Assembly: GCA_023014485.1 (NCBI GenBank)
Contig: JAJOZX010005627.1
Coordinates: 1-64,000, forward strand
DNA: 64,000 nt
Direction: 5' to 3'
Source of the DNA: Bathynomus jamesi
Lineage: Eukaryota; Arthropoda; Malacostraca; Isopoda; Cirolanidae
Shown here: piece by piece, positions 55,097-64,000 of the stretch
Numbering within the stretch: position 1 is the first letter of the stretch
How the letters are laid out: every line of letters starts with the position of its first letter
Program-made: the position numbers and the translations under genes
Notes under the pieces: generated by a model
The model's database searches: none
What the model saw: only the letters and a program-made list of their open reading frames with translations
What the model was told of the DNA's origin: nothing

Positions 55097-55720
55097 TAAT
55101 ACCAGTATTATTCTCTTGCTATGAAAGTTAGACTTTTCCATTACTAAATAGCTTCATGTTATAAGGAATTCCCTCATCACAACCTATACATATATTTTAC
55201 TATAAGTAATAAAACACTGTTACTCTATAAGTCATATCTTTTTATAAGATACCAGATGAGTATTTTAATAACGTATTCATTTCCTTATAGATAAAAGATT
55301 GTATTATCTTTTTCCACATCGAATTATTGTAAATAACGATCTATTATTTAAGGTTAACCTTAAAGAAAAGTTTTAAAAAAATGCTGTAGTATTTTCGCGT
55401 ACAAATTTTGAAGAAATTTGTATTATTATAATAAAAAGGTCTTTTCATGAAAGACATCAGTTTCCATTAAAGTGTAACCTTTTAACCATATTAAGAGCAT
55501 GCTTTAACTTCAATTTTAGGTAAGGTTTTACGTAAACTGGAAAAGCTTCTAAACTGGTGGATTAATTATATACTTAAGGCAAACCGACGTGTATATCTTT
55601 TTAACAGAAATCCTGAAAATTTTTAACAAATAGAATAAAATTTGTTGAATTCTTTCATATAATGGTAAAATTCCTTAACGAAAAATTTGATATGAATGCA
55701 ATAATACGCTACAGTTTCCA

Positions 55721-55764
<44 letters not shown>

Positions 55765-55765
55765 T
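55097..55765. other. No recognisable feature; (TA)n at 55,724-55,758
   Basis: AT-rich DNA followed by a TA run at the edge of the next transposon. Confidence 0.5.
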
Positions 55766-56322
55766 AGGCCGGGTCGAAATTTTTTATTTCTTAGGTACAT
55801 AGTGCGAGGTGGTTCAATCAATCATAGTAACACCCTGGTAAAATATTTTTGAATTCTGAGGACCCCCCCCTACCGGTTTCAGTTTTTTCAGAAAATTCAT
55901 AAAATTTGAGATAATTTGCAATTTACTTCGAAATTTTTTTATTATTACAAAAGTTCGATTATAAAAGTTTTTATTTATTTTTTAATGAAAAAAAATTAAA
56001 AAATACAAAAATGCATGAAAAAAAATTTAATACATAAATTTTTAGCTATTATTGGTAGAAATTTAGAAATTAAGAGAGAAATTCAATAAAATTTTGACCT
56101 AAAACTAATGTTTTTTTTTTATTCCTTCCGTTGACCTTTCCACTCAAAAGTAGGCAGTTCTTTTCTAGACTCTAAATATTTAAAATAAATTTATGCCGAT
56201 TAATATAACCAATTCTTTCCTGGCTAGATTTAGTTACTAAGTTCACACCCCGTTCAACGCTTTGGCTGTGACATGGAAAATCTAGTATTTCTAGAGGTTT
56301 AGTTCTAATCTGAAGCAATTGC

Positions 56323-56990
56323 TCATTCTGAAGTTTTGGCTAAATTTTCATAGGTATATCTATTTTGAAAATTTTCTATTAATTCTAAGTCTTCTCCATA
56401 ATCTAAGTCCTCTCTGTCTTGAAAATCGACATCTTCATTTTCATTATCATCATCTATCACTTCTGATGATGCAAATTCCCTTGCTTCTCTTAATTTTTCT
56501 TTTGATTTCTTTTCCCTTTCCTGTGCTTTTTGGATTTTGCCTAACTTTCTCAAATTACTTGAAGTAGTTTTTCATCAATTTTTCCTAACTGGTTTTTTTT
56601 CTTTCTTTTTGACCAATAAAAACTTCCCATTCTATAATAGGTATTTTATGTTCACACCTACAAAGTTTTCTATCCCTTATGCCTTTATTATAACAGTGGC
56701 ATAGAGATATGTCAAACATCTCGTCATATTTCTTTAATTTTTCATAATATTTTTCATTTCTTTTTATCATAGGGCATTTAGTTAACTTATCAGCATCTTC
56801 TATAAGTCTAGTAACTCTAACATAAATTCCCTTTGTATCAATTGTTGGGAAAGAAAATTTTTGCCAAATTTCTTTTATCTCTTGAAGAACTACGTTATAG
56901 CAATCATTTTTACTTATTTTACCCTGTGCTTTAGATTCTTCCTCTCAAACAATAAAATGGAAGTGCCTTACAACATCAGCTTTTGATGGC
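56323..56990 (-). pseudogene. Unclassified transposon protein fragment with Cys motifs
   Basis: Bottom-strand codons from about 56,890 read EIWQKFSFPTIDTKGIYVRV, then RLIEDADKLTKC, a coiled-coil-like lysine-rich part, and a cysteine cluster (FDISLCHCYNKGIRDRKLCR, then CEHKIP). After a shift near 56,585 an acidic/basic tail follows (QEREKKSKEKLREAREF, VIDDDNENEDVDF). I recognise the general style of proteins that accompany this kind of invertebrate transposon but cannot name the family. The upstream part is lost or shifted. No DDE residues can be assigned. Confidence 0.5.
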
Positions 56991-57217
56991 GTCATGGCAG
57001 ATGAAAATTTTGTTGGATATCCGAAGGCTGCATTGTGGCCAATGTTCCCTCTAAGGTGTGCGCGTGTGCGCGCGCACACGCGTTGTGAAACCCGCGCACA
57101 CAGCAAAATAAAATGCGCACAGACTCAAGCGTATCATGAGTCACGACAATAAATGAAGTAATTTAAAAAATATACCGTCACACAAGGTTAACTTTCACAG
57201 AAAAACTTTGTTCCTAT

Positions 57218-57712
57218 TTGGAAGGCAGGTTTCCTGAAAATGAAGTAAAAGAATGGTCTGCCTTTGATTGTTCGGCTATTTTACAGAAAGACTTTGACTT
57301 TGGCATTGAGCATGTTAAAGCTTTATGTGCCAAATATGCAGATTTTCTTGGCGAAAGTTCTACCATAATCGAACAGTACAATGATTTTAAATTTGTTGTA
57401 TGCGAGAAAATAAAAAGTAAGCTGGTTAAAAACTTTGATGATATGGTGACATTCGTCCTACAAAATGAACAATTTTGTGACCTTGCTAAGTTGATGGATA
57501 TTGGGAGAACTTTCCTAGCATCTAGTGTGGACTGTGAGCGTGGCTTCAGTTTAATGAATTCTATAAAGAACAAATTAAGAAACCGCTTGAAAGAAAATCA
57601 TTTGGACACGCTCATGCGAATTAAAAGTTACCTGAATGTATTAATCTTCATAGAGTTTATTTGGAATGGGCAAATGCTAAAGATCGTAGGGAGAAATCAT
57701 AATCATACTTAA
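57218..57712 (+). CDS. hAT transposase C-terminal part (hATC dimerisation)
   Basis: About 150 residues match the end of an hAT transposase of the KIAA1586/ZMYM-like type. The hATC block is clear: LMDIGRTFLASSVDCERGFS, then LMNSIKNKLRNRL and LDTLMRIKSY, with the invariant CERGFS. Upstream, FGIEHVKALCAKYADFLGES belongs to the helical part. The catalytic aspartates and BED finger are missing, so the protein cannot act alone. The frame starts at an ATG created by the truncation. After 57,712 a duplicated segment follows. Confidence 0.82.
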   Translation: MEGRFPENEVKEWSAFDCSAILQKDFDFGIEHVKALCAKYADFLGESSTIIEQYNDFKFVVCEKIKSKLVKNFDDMVTFVLQNEQFCDLAKLMDIGRTFLASSVDCERGFSLMNSIKNKLRNRLKENHLDTLMRIKSYLNVLIFIEFIWNGQMLKIVGRNHNHT

Positions 57713-57980
57713 ATGAAAAGCACTTTCATTTAATGTTATTTTGATTATATTTTATTTTATTGAATTTTATTATTTTTTATTTTATTCCTATTTTGTGAAT
57801 GGATAAAATCATGTATTAATCTTGATAGTCTATTTTAAATTGCTAAATGCTAAAAATTGTTTTGAGAAATGATAACCAAAATAGTCATTTTCAATTAGTT
57901 ATTTTAATTTTATTTCTTTATTTTGTTGAATTTTATTTTACTAGTTTTTATTTTATTCATATTTTTAGAATGGATAAAAT
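57668..57980. repeat. Tandem duplication of about 170 bp in the hAT 3' part
   Basis: GCAAATGCTAAAGATCGTAG with GAATTTTATT and GAATGGATAAAAT recurs in variant form from 57,842, with moderate divergence. The second unit gives a short false frame. Confidence 0.65.
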
Positions 57981-58232
57981 GTTTTCTTTTTTAAGAATAT
58001 ATAATATCGTAAACAGTTTTTTAATATCCATTTAATAGTACCGTAATGATCGAGCTATCACCTTATGGAAATAATATTTATTAAGTATTTAATATTTATA
58101 TATATTTAATTTTGAAGATAATTACGCTCAGAAAAGTTTGCACAATTTTTCACCATGAATCTAAATGTACGCACAACGAAAATTTCTTGCGCACACGGAC
58201 TAAAAAAAATTAGAGGGAACATTGATTGTGGC

Positions 58233-58736
58233 TTCTTTTTCTAGTAGCCATAATTTAATTTAATAAGATTTTAACTATATTTTATTTATTACTGATATTT
58301 TAAAATTAAATAACGTATTTTAATACAAACTTTTAACATTCTAGGTACCTAAATAGAAATCTGGAAAGAAAAAAAAAAATGTAATATTAGGTCTTATATC
58401 CGGTGCTGAGTCAGCACCGGATTTAAGACCCTACCCCCTACCCCCCGAACGCAAAAAAAAGTTGGTGAATGGTCTATTCTGATGTAATTCGTGCCGGGGA
58501 ACCCGATTTTGGCCATCCGAAAGCAAAAAAAAATAATATTAGGATCGATTTTTACGATTTTCGATTTTTGGCCTATTTCCCATACAAATTCATATGGAAA
58601 AAGTGAGTATCGGTAAGGGGGGGTAGCGAAGGTCCCACAGCCTTGATTTTTGGTGTGGATACTACTATTACAAAATGAGCAACCTCACAATATGTACCTA
58701 AGCAAAATCTTGACCATGACCCCTTTTCGACCCGGC

Positions 58737-58740
<4 letters not shown>
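58233..58740. other. Non-coding part of the TTAGGCCGGGTCG transposon
   Basis: A near-perfect palindrome at about 58,392-58,434 pairs GGTCTTATATCCGGTGCTGA with GTCAGCACCGGATTTAAGAC. C-rich and G-rich runs are present. No coding signal. Confidence 0.6.

Positions 58741-58793
<53 letters not shown>
58741..58793. repeat. (TA)n microsatellite
   Basis: Between two elements. Confidence 0.95.
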
Positions 58794-58795
<2 letters not shown>

Positions 58796-58797
<2 letters not shown>

Positions 58798-59494
58798 GGG
58801 TGTTCAGGAGGAAAGGTCAATACTTCGGGAGGTGATAGTATCGGTAATTGTGAGAAAAAAAGTTCATATGAACATGTGTCTAATTCTGAATGGTTACGGA
58901 GATAGAGCTGTTTGAATCTACAAATACAAAAGCATTGTTAATGGTAATCAAGAAAGAGAAAGCAATTACTGTTTCTAACATTTAATGTTGTTCGTCTGAG
59001 TTGATCTTGACGTTCCTTTATGCGGGCAGCAACATCCAAAATGCGCGCGAGCAATTCGTCCGTGTATCCACCTTTCTTTTGTAAACTTGACTTTTTATCC
59101 ACCCCCACAAACAATAATCCAACGGAGAGAGGTCTGGAGACCTTGGTGGCCATTGAATCAACTCAGACGAACAACACGCGATCTTCGCACACGAGTTGCA
59201 AAGTGCATTGAGGTTGACGGTGTGATTTTCGAAAACGTATTGTAAACTGTAACAAATTTGTCATTTCTGTATCTGATACCATTCAAAATGCCAATGTTTA
59301 AACATTAAATGTTAGAAACAGTAATTGGTTTCTCTTTCTTGATTACCATTAACAATGCTTTTGAATTTGGTGATTCAAACAGCTCTATCTCCGTAACCAT
59401 TCAGAATTAGACACATGTTCATATGAACTTTTTTTCTCACAATGACCAATACTATCACCTCCGAAGTATTGACCTTTCCTCCTGAAACACCCTG
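58796..59494. mobile_element. 699-bp mariner derivative with 190-bp inverted ends
   Basis: Left arm 58,796-58,985 starts CAGGGTGTTCAGGAGGAAAG. Right arm 59,305-59,494 is its complement with about 95% identity. The 320-bp centre retains transposase codons on the bottom strand (next entry). This is a further fold-back-like derivative, with a longer loop than 38,421. Confidence 0.9.
58980..59165 (-). pseudogene. Mariner transposase C-terminal remnant
   Basis: Bottom strand: TDELLARILDVAARIKERQD then QLRRTT is a mariner C-terminal helix region. Just upstream, in another frame, WPPRSPDLSPLD-like codons carry the third catalytic aspartate. A frameshift joins them. No other part of the gene is left. 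Confidence 0.7.
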
Positions 59495-59534
59495 TGTGTG
59501 TGTATATAATATATATATATATATCACACACACG

Positions 59535-59585
<51 letters not shown>

Positions 59586-59600
59586 ACATATATAGATACA
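59495..59600. repeat. (TG)n(TA)n(CA)n compound microsatellite
   Basis: Alternating dinucleotide runs. Confidence 0.95.
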
Positions 59601-59994
59601 CTGTATACGTAGTATATAAAGGCTGGGAAGACAAAAAAATGTTAAAAACTCGATGCGTCACAGTATTCCATAAACGAGAAAAGTAGCCAGTTGCCGGACT
59701 CAGTCAAAAAATGGCAAGAATAAGAATAAGCAGAATGAATGTGAAAAGTTTGAAAGACTTCGATCACAAAGTTTCTGTTCCTTTCAAAAGGAATTGTACA
59801 CTGTAAAAAATGTCCGTTTCATCTACGTCCAAATCCGAGCGTATATCTGACATCAAATGTACCTTCGTATAAAGAAATATTTGAAATGTATAGGGAAGCA
59901 CAAAGCTACAAACGTATATCAAATGCCTGAGAGTACATCTAACATTAAATATAGTTCCCGAGTACTCCTTTTTTAACAGGTAGTACAAAGAGAG
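59601..59994. other. No recognisable feature
   Basis: Unassigned DNA upstream of a truncated mariner. The 77-codon bottom-strand frame at 59,764-59,997 has no domain. Confidence 0.4.
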
Positions 59995-60632
59995 CACAAC
60001 GCAGCATGAGAAACCGCGAAACGGAGTTCTACAAATGGGAGAGATATTCTCCTAAAGTTAATGTCTAGTTGGTTATGACAAGATCGAAGATTTACGGACC
60101 TTTTTTCTTTGCAGAAGCTACTTTAACAGGACCAATTTATCTCGACATGCTTCAGCAGTTTCTTGAGCCCCACTTTCGTTCAGATGGCATTCTCGACACT
60201 GTTCTCTTTCAACAAGATGGAGCTCATGTCACTAGGCAAACTCGGTCGGCGTACCTTGATGAGCTCTTACCAAACCGCTAGATTGGGCATGGTGGAAACA
60301 GGCCCTGGGCAAAACGATCTCCGGATTTAACACCATTAGACTTCTTTGCGTGAGGCTTTATAAAGTCTGAGGTTTACACAACAAGAGTTACAAACCTGCA
60401 GAATCTGCGAACCCGCAGTGTCGCGGCAGTCGCTAAAATAACCCAAGAGATGCTTGAAAATGTGTTCCGCAATGCAATGGACAGATTTTAGATTTGCAGA
60501 GACTCTGTTGGTGCTCACGTCGAATTTTAGACCCGAGTTTTATAAATAAATATACATCTAATTACGTTACTACATTTTATCCTAAAATACTATTACTTCA
60601 GCAAAATAGATAGGGACTTTTGGACCACCCTG
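59995..60632 (+). mobile_element. 5'-truncated mariner with its 3' end
   Basis: The right terminus is the complement of CAGGGTGGTCCAAAAGTCCC followed by TA. No left terminus is found. The element has lost the promoter and the DNA-binding domain. Confidence 0.8.
60012..60530 (+). pseudogene. DD41D-type mariner transposase fragment
   Basis: Starting after the first aspartate: RYSPKVNV, a stop in place of tryptophan (60,065), then SKIYGPFFFAEATLTGPIYL, VLFQQDGAHVTRQTRSAYLD with the second aspartate, a shift near 60,281, RSPDLTPLDFFA with the third aspartate, a TGA where tryptophan is expected, and a C-terminal part with VAAVAKITQEMLENVFRNAM. Several stops. Related in style to the 28,310 and 36,424 genes but in a distinct subfamily. 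Confidence 0.82.
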
Positions 60633-61301
60633 TATATTACCTTCGACATTCCTTCTTTGTATTTCTTTAGAAGCTTAACAATCCATGTCTCAGGCTTTGT
60701 ATGGGGCTCAATTGTCTTGCATATAGACGGTGAATTAATTATGTCCTGTTCTGAGCAATCAATATCGCAAAGCAATTTCGGGATTGAATAAATATTTAGC
60801 TTTTTGTATCTATTTCAAAGCAGGTTGTTTTTTCCCGATTCTTTATCTCCCTATCTGATTTTAGCGGACTAATTACTGAATTAAATTAGGTATTAGCAGT
60901 TCACTCATTTCTTTAGGGTCATTTCTATTGTATCTACTGTTGTCTTTAAGGGTCTGATGTTTCCATTAAACTTCGTCGCCTTCGTTTACGAAAGTGTAAA
61001 TATACGAGTATTTTGCTTATTTTTTTTATATTTTCTTCCACTTTTTCATATTTTTCGTCGAGAGATTTCAAAAAAATTTTTTTGTTTCAGGGTTTTTTTT
61101 TTCTTATTTTATTCAGTCTCTTTATCAGTTCTCTTTTCTTATTAATTATTTTGTATTTGGTTATACGATTTTCATTGGACTGAAACAATAGAATGATTTA
61201 AATGCCGAATATAGGAAAAAAAATTATGCTGAAAGTACAGTAAATTCGTTCAAAAACGAGTTAAGATCTCGATTAATAATGGAATACTAATTAAAAGGTA
61301 G
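60633..61301. other. No recognisable feature
   Basis: AT-rich DNA, no gene motif. Confidence 0.45.
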
Positions 61302-61447
61302 GATTAAATGTACATTACTCTATTACGTATTCATTTCTCGCGTCTAATCTAGGATTAAATATACATTACTCTATTACATAGTCATTTCTCGTGTCTAATC
61401 TAGGATTAAATGTACATTGCTTGTTCATTACTTGTTCATTTCTGATG
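61302..61447. repeat. 51-bp tandem repeat, 2.7 units
   Basis: Units share AGGATTAAATGTACATTACT and TCATTTCTCGTGTCTAATCT; the third is truncated and diverged. Confidence 0.85.
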
Positions 61448-61583
61448 CCTGACATTGGATTCTTCGTTCTGTATTGATATCATATCTTCAATAATGACCC
61501 TGTCTGTGTTTGTTTCATATCTACATAATACGAGTAATAACTTAAGATTAATATATACTCGTATTTCCAATATTAGTTCATTT

Positions 61584-61695
61584 GGGTATTAATCATAATT
61601 TTAACCTTATATATCAAGTATTAAGAATTAAATTATATAATTAATCATAATTTTAACCTGACTCATGTATCAAGTATTAAGAGTTAAATTATATG
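61584..61695. repeat. 57-bp direct duplication
   Basis: ATTAATCATAATTTTAACCT with TATCAAGTATTAAGAATTAA occurs twice in succession with small changes. Confidence 0.8.
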
Positions 61696-62219
61696 AAATA
61701 AATAGTCTAATTGACAGTATTATTTAAATTACAGAAATTGTAATTAAATAATACTTAATTTATAAATAAATTTAGAAATGTAATAAATAAATATGAAGTA
61801 GCTTCACAGTGACTTTAATGACGTCACAATCATATAAATTCATTGTCTAATTTTCAATTATTAGTTATTTCTAGATATGAAATTAATTAATAATTCTTAT
61901 TCATAATTTATATATTATTATTATTAATTATAATAACTATCTGTTTTATCTTTAATTAAGAGCCCAGTAAAGCCTAAAGCTTAAGGACCAAATAAAATAA
62001 AATAAATAGTTCAATTTTACAATTATTTATTTTATGTTAAAATTATTTTAACAAAAAACAATTTGTAAAATTGTAAAAAATTGTAAAAATTGCATGAATT
62101 TTGTAAATATTCATTCAGTCAGTGACGATCGACAATCTATTTTCTTTGGCGGAAGAGTTTCGTAGAATGGTTTGCGATCGTACTTCTTTTGTTTTTTCGG
62201 TCCTTTTTGGTATTTATTC

Positions 62220-62254
<35 letters not shown>

Positions 62255-62755
62255 GCTTTATTTTTCTTTCCTATTTTCGAGAGTTACTCGCTCTTCTGAC
62301 GTTTTATACTCAAGTATAACTTTCCAGTTTATTTCTTTTATATTTAATTTATGAGTTCTTGGTCAGTTTGGTTTAAATTCGAGTTTAATCCTTCGAAACC
62401 GCTTTCTTTATCCACTGAGTAAGTTTTATGGTCCTTCCCACGTAATATCAGTCACGCTTCCTTTACGTTATGGTCAGGAACTTTGTTCATTATTCCTATC
62501 CAATATGGTGAAGCGATAATTAAAGTCTCCTCATATTAAAAGTTTTTGGAATTATGTTTATGAGTGATTTTCATCTGTTTTTATCTTCATTCGCAGCAAA
62601 CGTAAAGTTATTTTCAGTTGCTTTAAGAAGTGATAAACAGTTATCATGAGGAGATTTGATTCTTTAATTTTCAGAATAGGTATTTCAACAGTGGTGTAAT
62701 ATTACAAGAAAAGGAGCGAGGGAGCTATTTCAAAACTAACTAGCTAACACACACA

Positions 62756-62756
<1 letters not shown>
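61696..62756. other. AT-rich DNA with (AAT)n at 62,220-62,254
   Basis: The 65-codon frame at 62,122-62,319 is read through the AAT run. No gene recognised. Confidence 0.45.

Positions 62757-62816
<60 letters not shown>
62757..62816. repeat. (TC)n microsatellite
   Basis: CA then a pure TC run. Confidence 0.95.
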
Positions 62817-62819
<3 letters not shown>

Positions 62820-64000
62820 TGTTGTGGTTTATGGTAAATTCTTTCGGCTTTGCGTGTGTTGATTTTTCTGTATTTTAATTTGGCATCAATAGGTTGTGTG
62901 CGTTAAGGTTTTGTTTTTTGGTTTTTATGAAGCGAGTACCTGCGCTGTTTTAAAAGTTTTGTGGGTGTAGTGTCGGAACTACTACTGATGGTGGTCTATA
63001 TTTTGTTCCGTATGGCAGAGGCAATGTTGTGTAATTGGTTTTATCAGGGACCAAATTGGATATATTTTGTTAGGATTCTTATCTGTTTTGATGAAGGTCT
63101 TGCCTTTCGATGATAATCAAAACAGCTGTTCTCCTCTTGGTTAAATTTATTTTCTGTCCCTTTCATATGGAAGTTGGTACATGCTAAGTCCATACATTTT
63201 CTTTCTGTGAAAGGCACTTACGTATATAAGTGTGCGAAAGTATCAAAATTTTTACTGTATTGTTACAATCCTTCATGTTGAAATACTTCTTTTGATGATA
63301 ATATATACATGTGGAAACACGTGTATAATCCTTTTTCTGCAATATTTGCATATCAACATCTCTTATTGTCTCTGTTTTGTTATTTTTCATCTTTTTTATA
63401 TGAATTTATTTCTTCTAGTTGACTCATCAGCATCTCTTCCCGGATGCTAAGAATCTTGCCTCATGTCAATTTCACTCCCATTCAACGAGATCAGTTATTC
63501 ATCTCTTGATATTATTTCATTCTGATCTTTCTGTATGGAACGGTGTTTGTTTACGTCTGACTAAAATTTTCATCATTACCAATCTTTGATGCGTTACTGA
63601 CTCCATTTTTTCGATATCAGTTTTCATTTGTTGGCGTTTATCCTTGTCCAAATTGGTTTGAATCCAACCTATACTTTTCCAATACGTCTGATTTTTTTAT
63701 GACTGAGATTAAGGTTAATACATCGATAGAGTTTAAGAGTCTAACTTAATAGATTTTTTAGTACCCGGGTTTCATTTTCTATTTTCGCTTCATTTTGGCG
63801 AATATAAAAATTTCGCTTATTTAATTTCTAAACTTTAAAACAGTTTAGAAGTCTTTCTGAATTCGATTTCTGAGGCATTTTTAATGCTCTTCAAGTGCTA
63901 CTGTATCTTCTTGTAGTAAACGAAAGAATGGGGAGTTTATGGTGAAATCAAATGTTTTTGATCAACAAGACTTTGTTCTACAATTTTTCCCTTGTTCCTA
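62817..64000. other. No recognised gene, possible worn retroelement
   Basis: Bottom-strand codons such as NYTTLPLPYGTKYRPPSVVV (about 62,980-63,040) look more protein-like than the surroundings but carry stops on both sides and match no family I can name. No terminal structure is visible within the window. Confidence 0.3.

Larger units (their letters stand above)
57040..58224 (+). mobile_element. hAT transposon with 8-bp TSD and CGCACAC repeats
   Basis: Ends CAATGTTCCCTCTAA and the exact complement, with perfect duplications ATTGTGGC at 57,032-57,039 and 58,225-58,232. GTGTGCGCG/CGCGCACAC motifs lie just inside the left end and TGCGCACACGG inside the right. It carries only the last part of a transposase. 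Nested in the 55,766-58,741 transposon, so younger than it. Confidence 0.94.
55766..58741 (-). mobile_element. Unclassified DNA transposon with TTAGGCCGGGTCGAAA ends
   Basis: A perfect 16-bp terminal inverted repeat TTAGGCCGGGTCGAAA lies at both ends, each against (TA)n. Coding remains lie on the bottom strand. An hAT element of 1,185 bp interrupts it at 57,040. Without that the element is about 1.8 kb, so it is internally deleted. The superfamily is not clear to me. Confidence 0.7.

Noticed and set aside
57214..57573. 119-codon frame on the bottom strand
   Set aside because: Antisense shadow of the hAT C-terminal gene at 57,218.

Overview
The window is an AT-rich, repeat-dense stretch of animal nuclear DNA. 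A degenerate AACCT/TTAGG tract at the left edge and further TTAGG-like runs at about 20,343 and 47,630 fit an arthropod, since TTAGG is the common arthropod telomere unit. Very long (GA)n, (CA)n, (TA)n and (ATT)n microsatellites, Penelope retroelements and many Tc1/mariner and hAT copies fit too. A crustacean or chelicerate seems likely to me, but the sequence does not settle it. I found no convincing resident host gene, rRNA or functional tRNA. Nearly everything recognisable is mobile DNA or its remains.

Layout. 1-9,300: simple repeats, a 32-bp minisatellite, small hairpin MITEs, a fold-back made from a mariner 5' end, tRNA-derived SINEs. 9,360-10,394: the only uninterrupted full-length transposase gene (Tc1-like, DD35E spacing). 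10,790-12,376: an hAT element with perfect 8-bp target duplications that keeps only the C-terminal half of its transposase. 13,567-17,860: a 41-bp minisatellite, a pogo fragment, a short-repeat-ended hAT-like element and a broken Penelope element. 18,500-21,060: MITEs and SINEs. 21,081-23,556: an old hAT containing a younger 194-bp hAT. 24,757-25,937: two Penelope fragments head to head, the left one with a hammerhead-ribozyme-like motif. 28,118-34,546: a mariner whose 361-codon transposase frame is split by a Gypsy-type (CsRn1-like) retrotransposon with LTRs identical by eye. 36,339-38,133: a mariner remnant split by a GGTTGC-repeat element. 38,421-42,498: four mariner-derived deletion and fold-back elements. 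44,002-47,010: an hAT fragment, a LINE tail, an hAT-like element carrying only a BED zinc finger, and a pogo-like element. 47,344-54,104: a probable three-level nest, hAT-like ends around a dead DD34D mariner that holds a 5-kb LTR element without pol. 55,766-58,741: an unclassified DNA transposon with an hAT inside it. 58,796-60,632: two more mariner derivatives. 60,633-64,000: short tandem repeats and otherwise unrecognised AT-rich DNA.

How the parts relate. At least a dozen element ends share a CAGGGTG-like terminus next to TA, so Tc1/mariner amplification and MITE formation have been the main process. LTR elements then inserted into mariner transposase genes twice, each time with a 4-bp duplication and in antisense orientation. 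hAT-type elements repeatedly carry short GC-rich arrays just inside their ends (GAGTCGG, GGTTGC, CCCG-rich, CGCACAC). The only protein likely to be active as it stands is the Tc1-like transposase at 9,360. All readings are by eye, so percentages and small indels, especially in homopolymers, are approximate.
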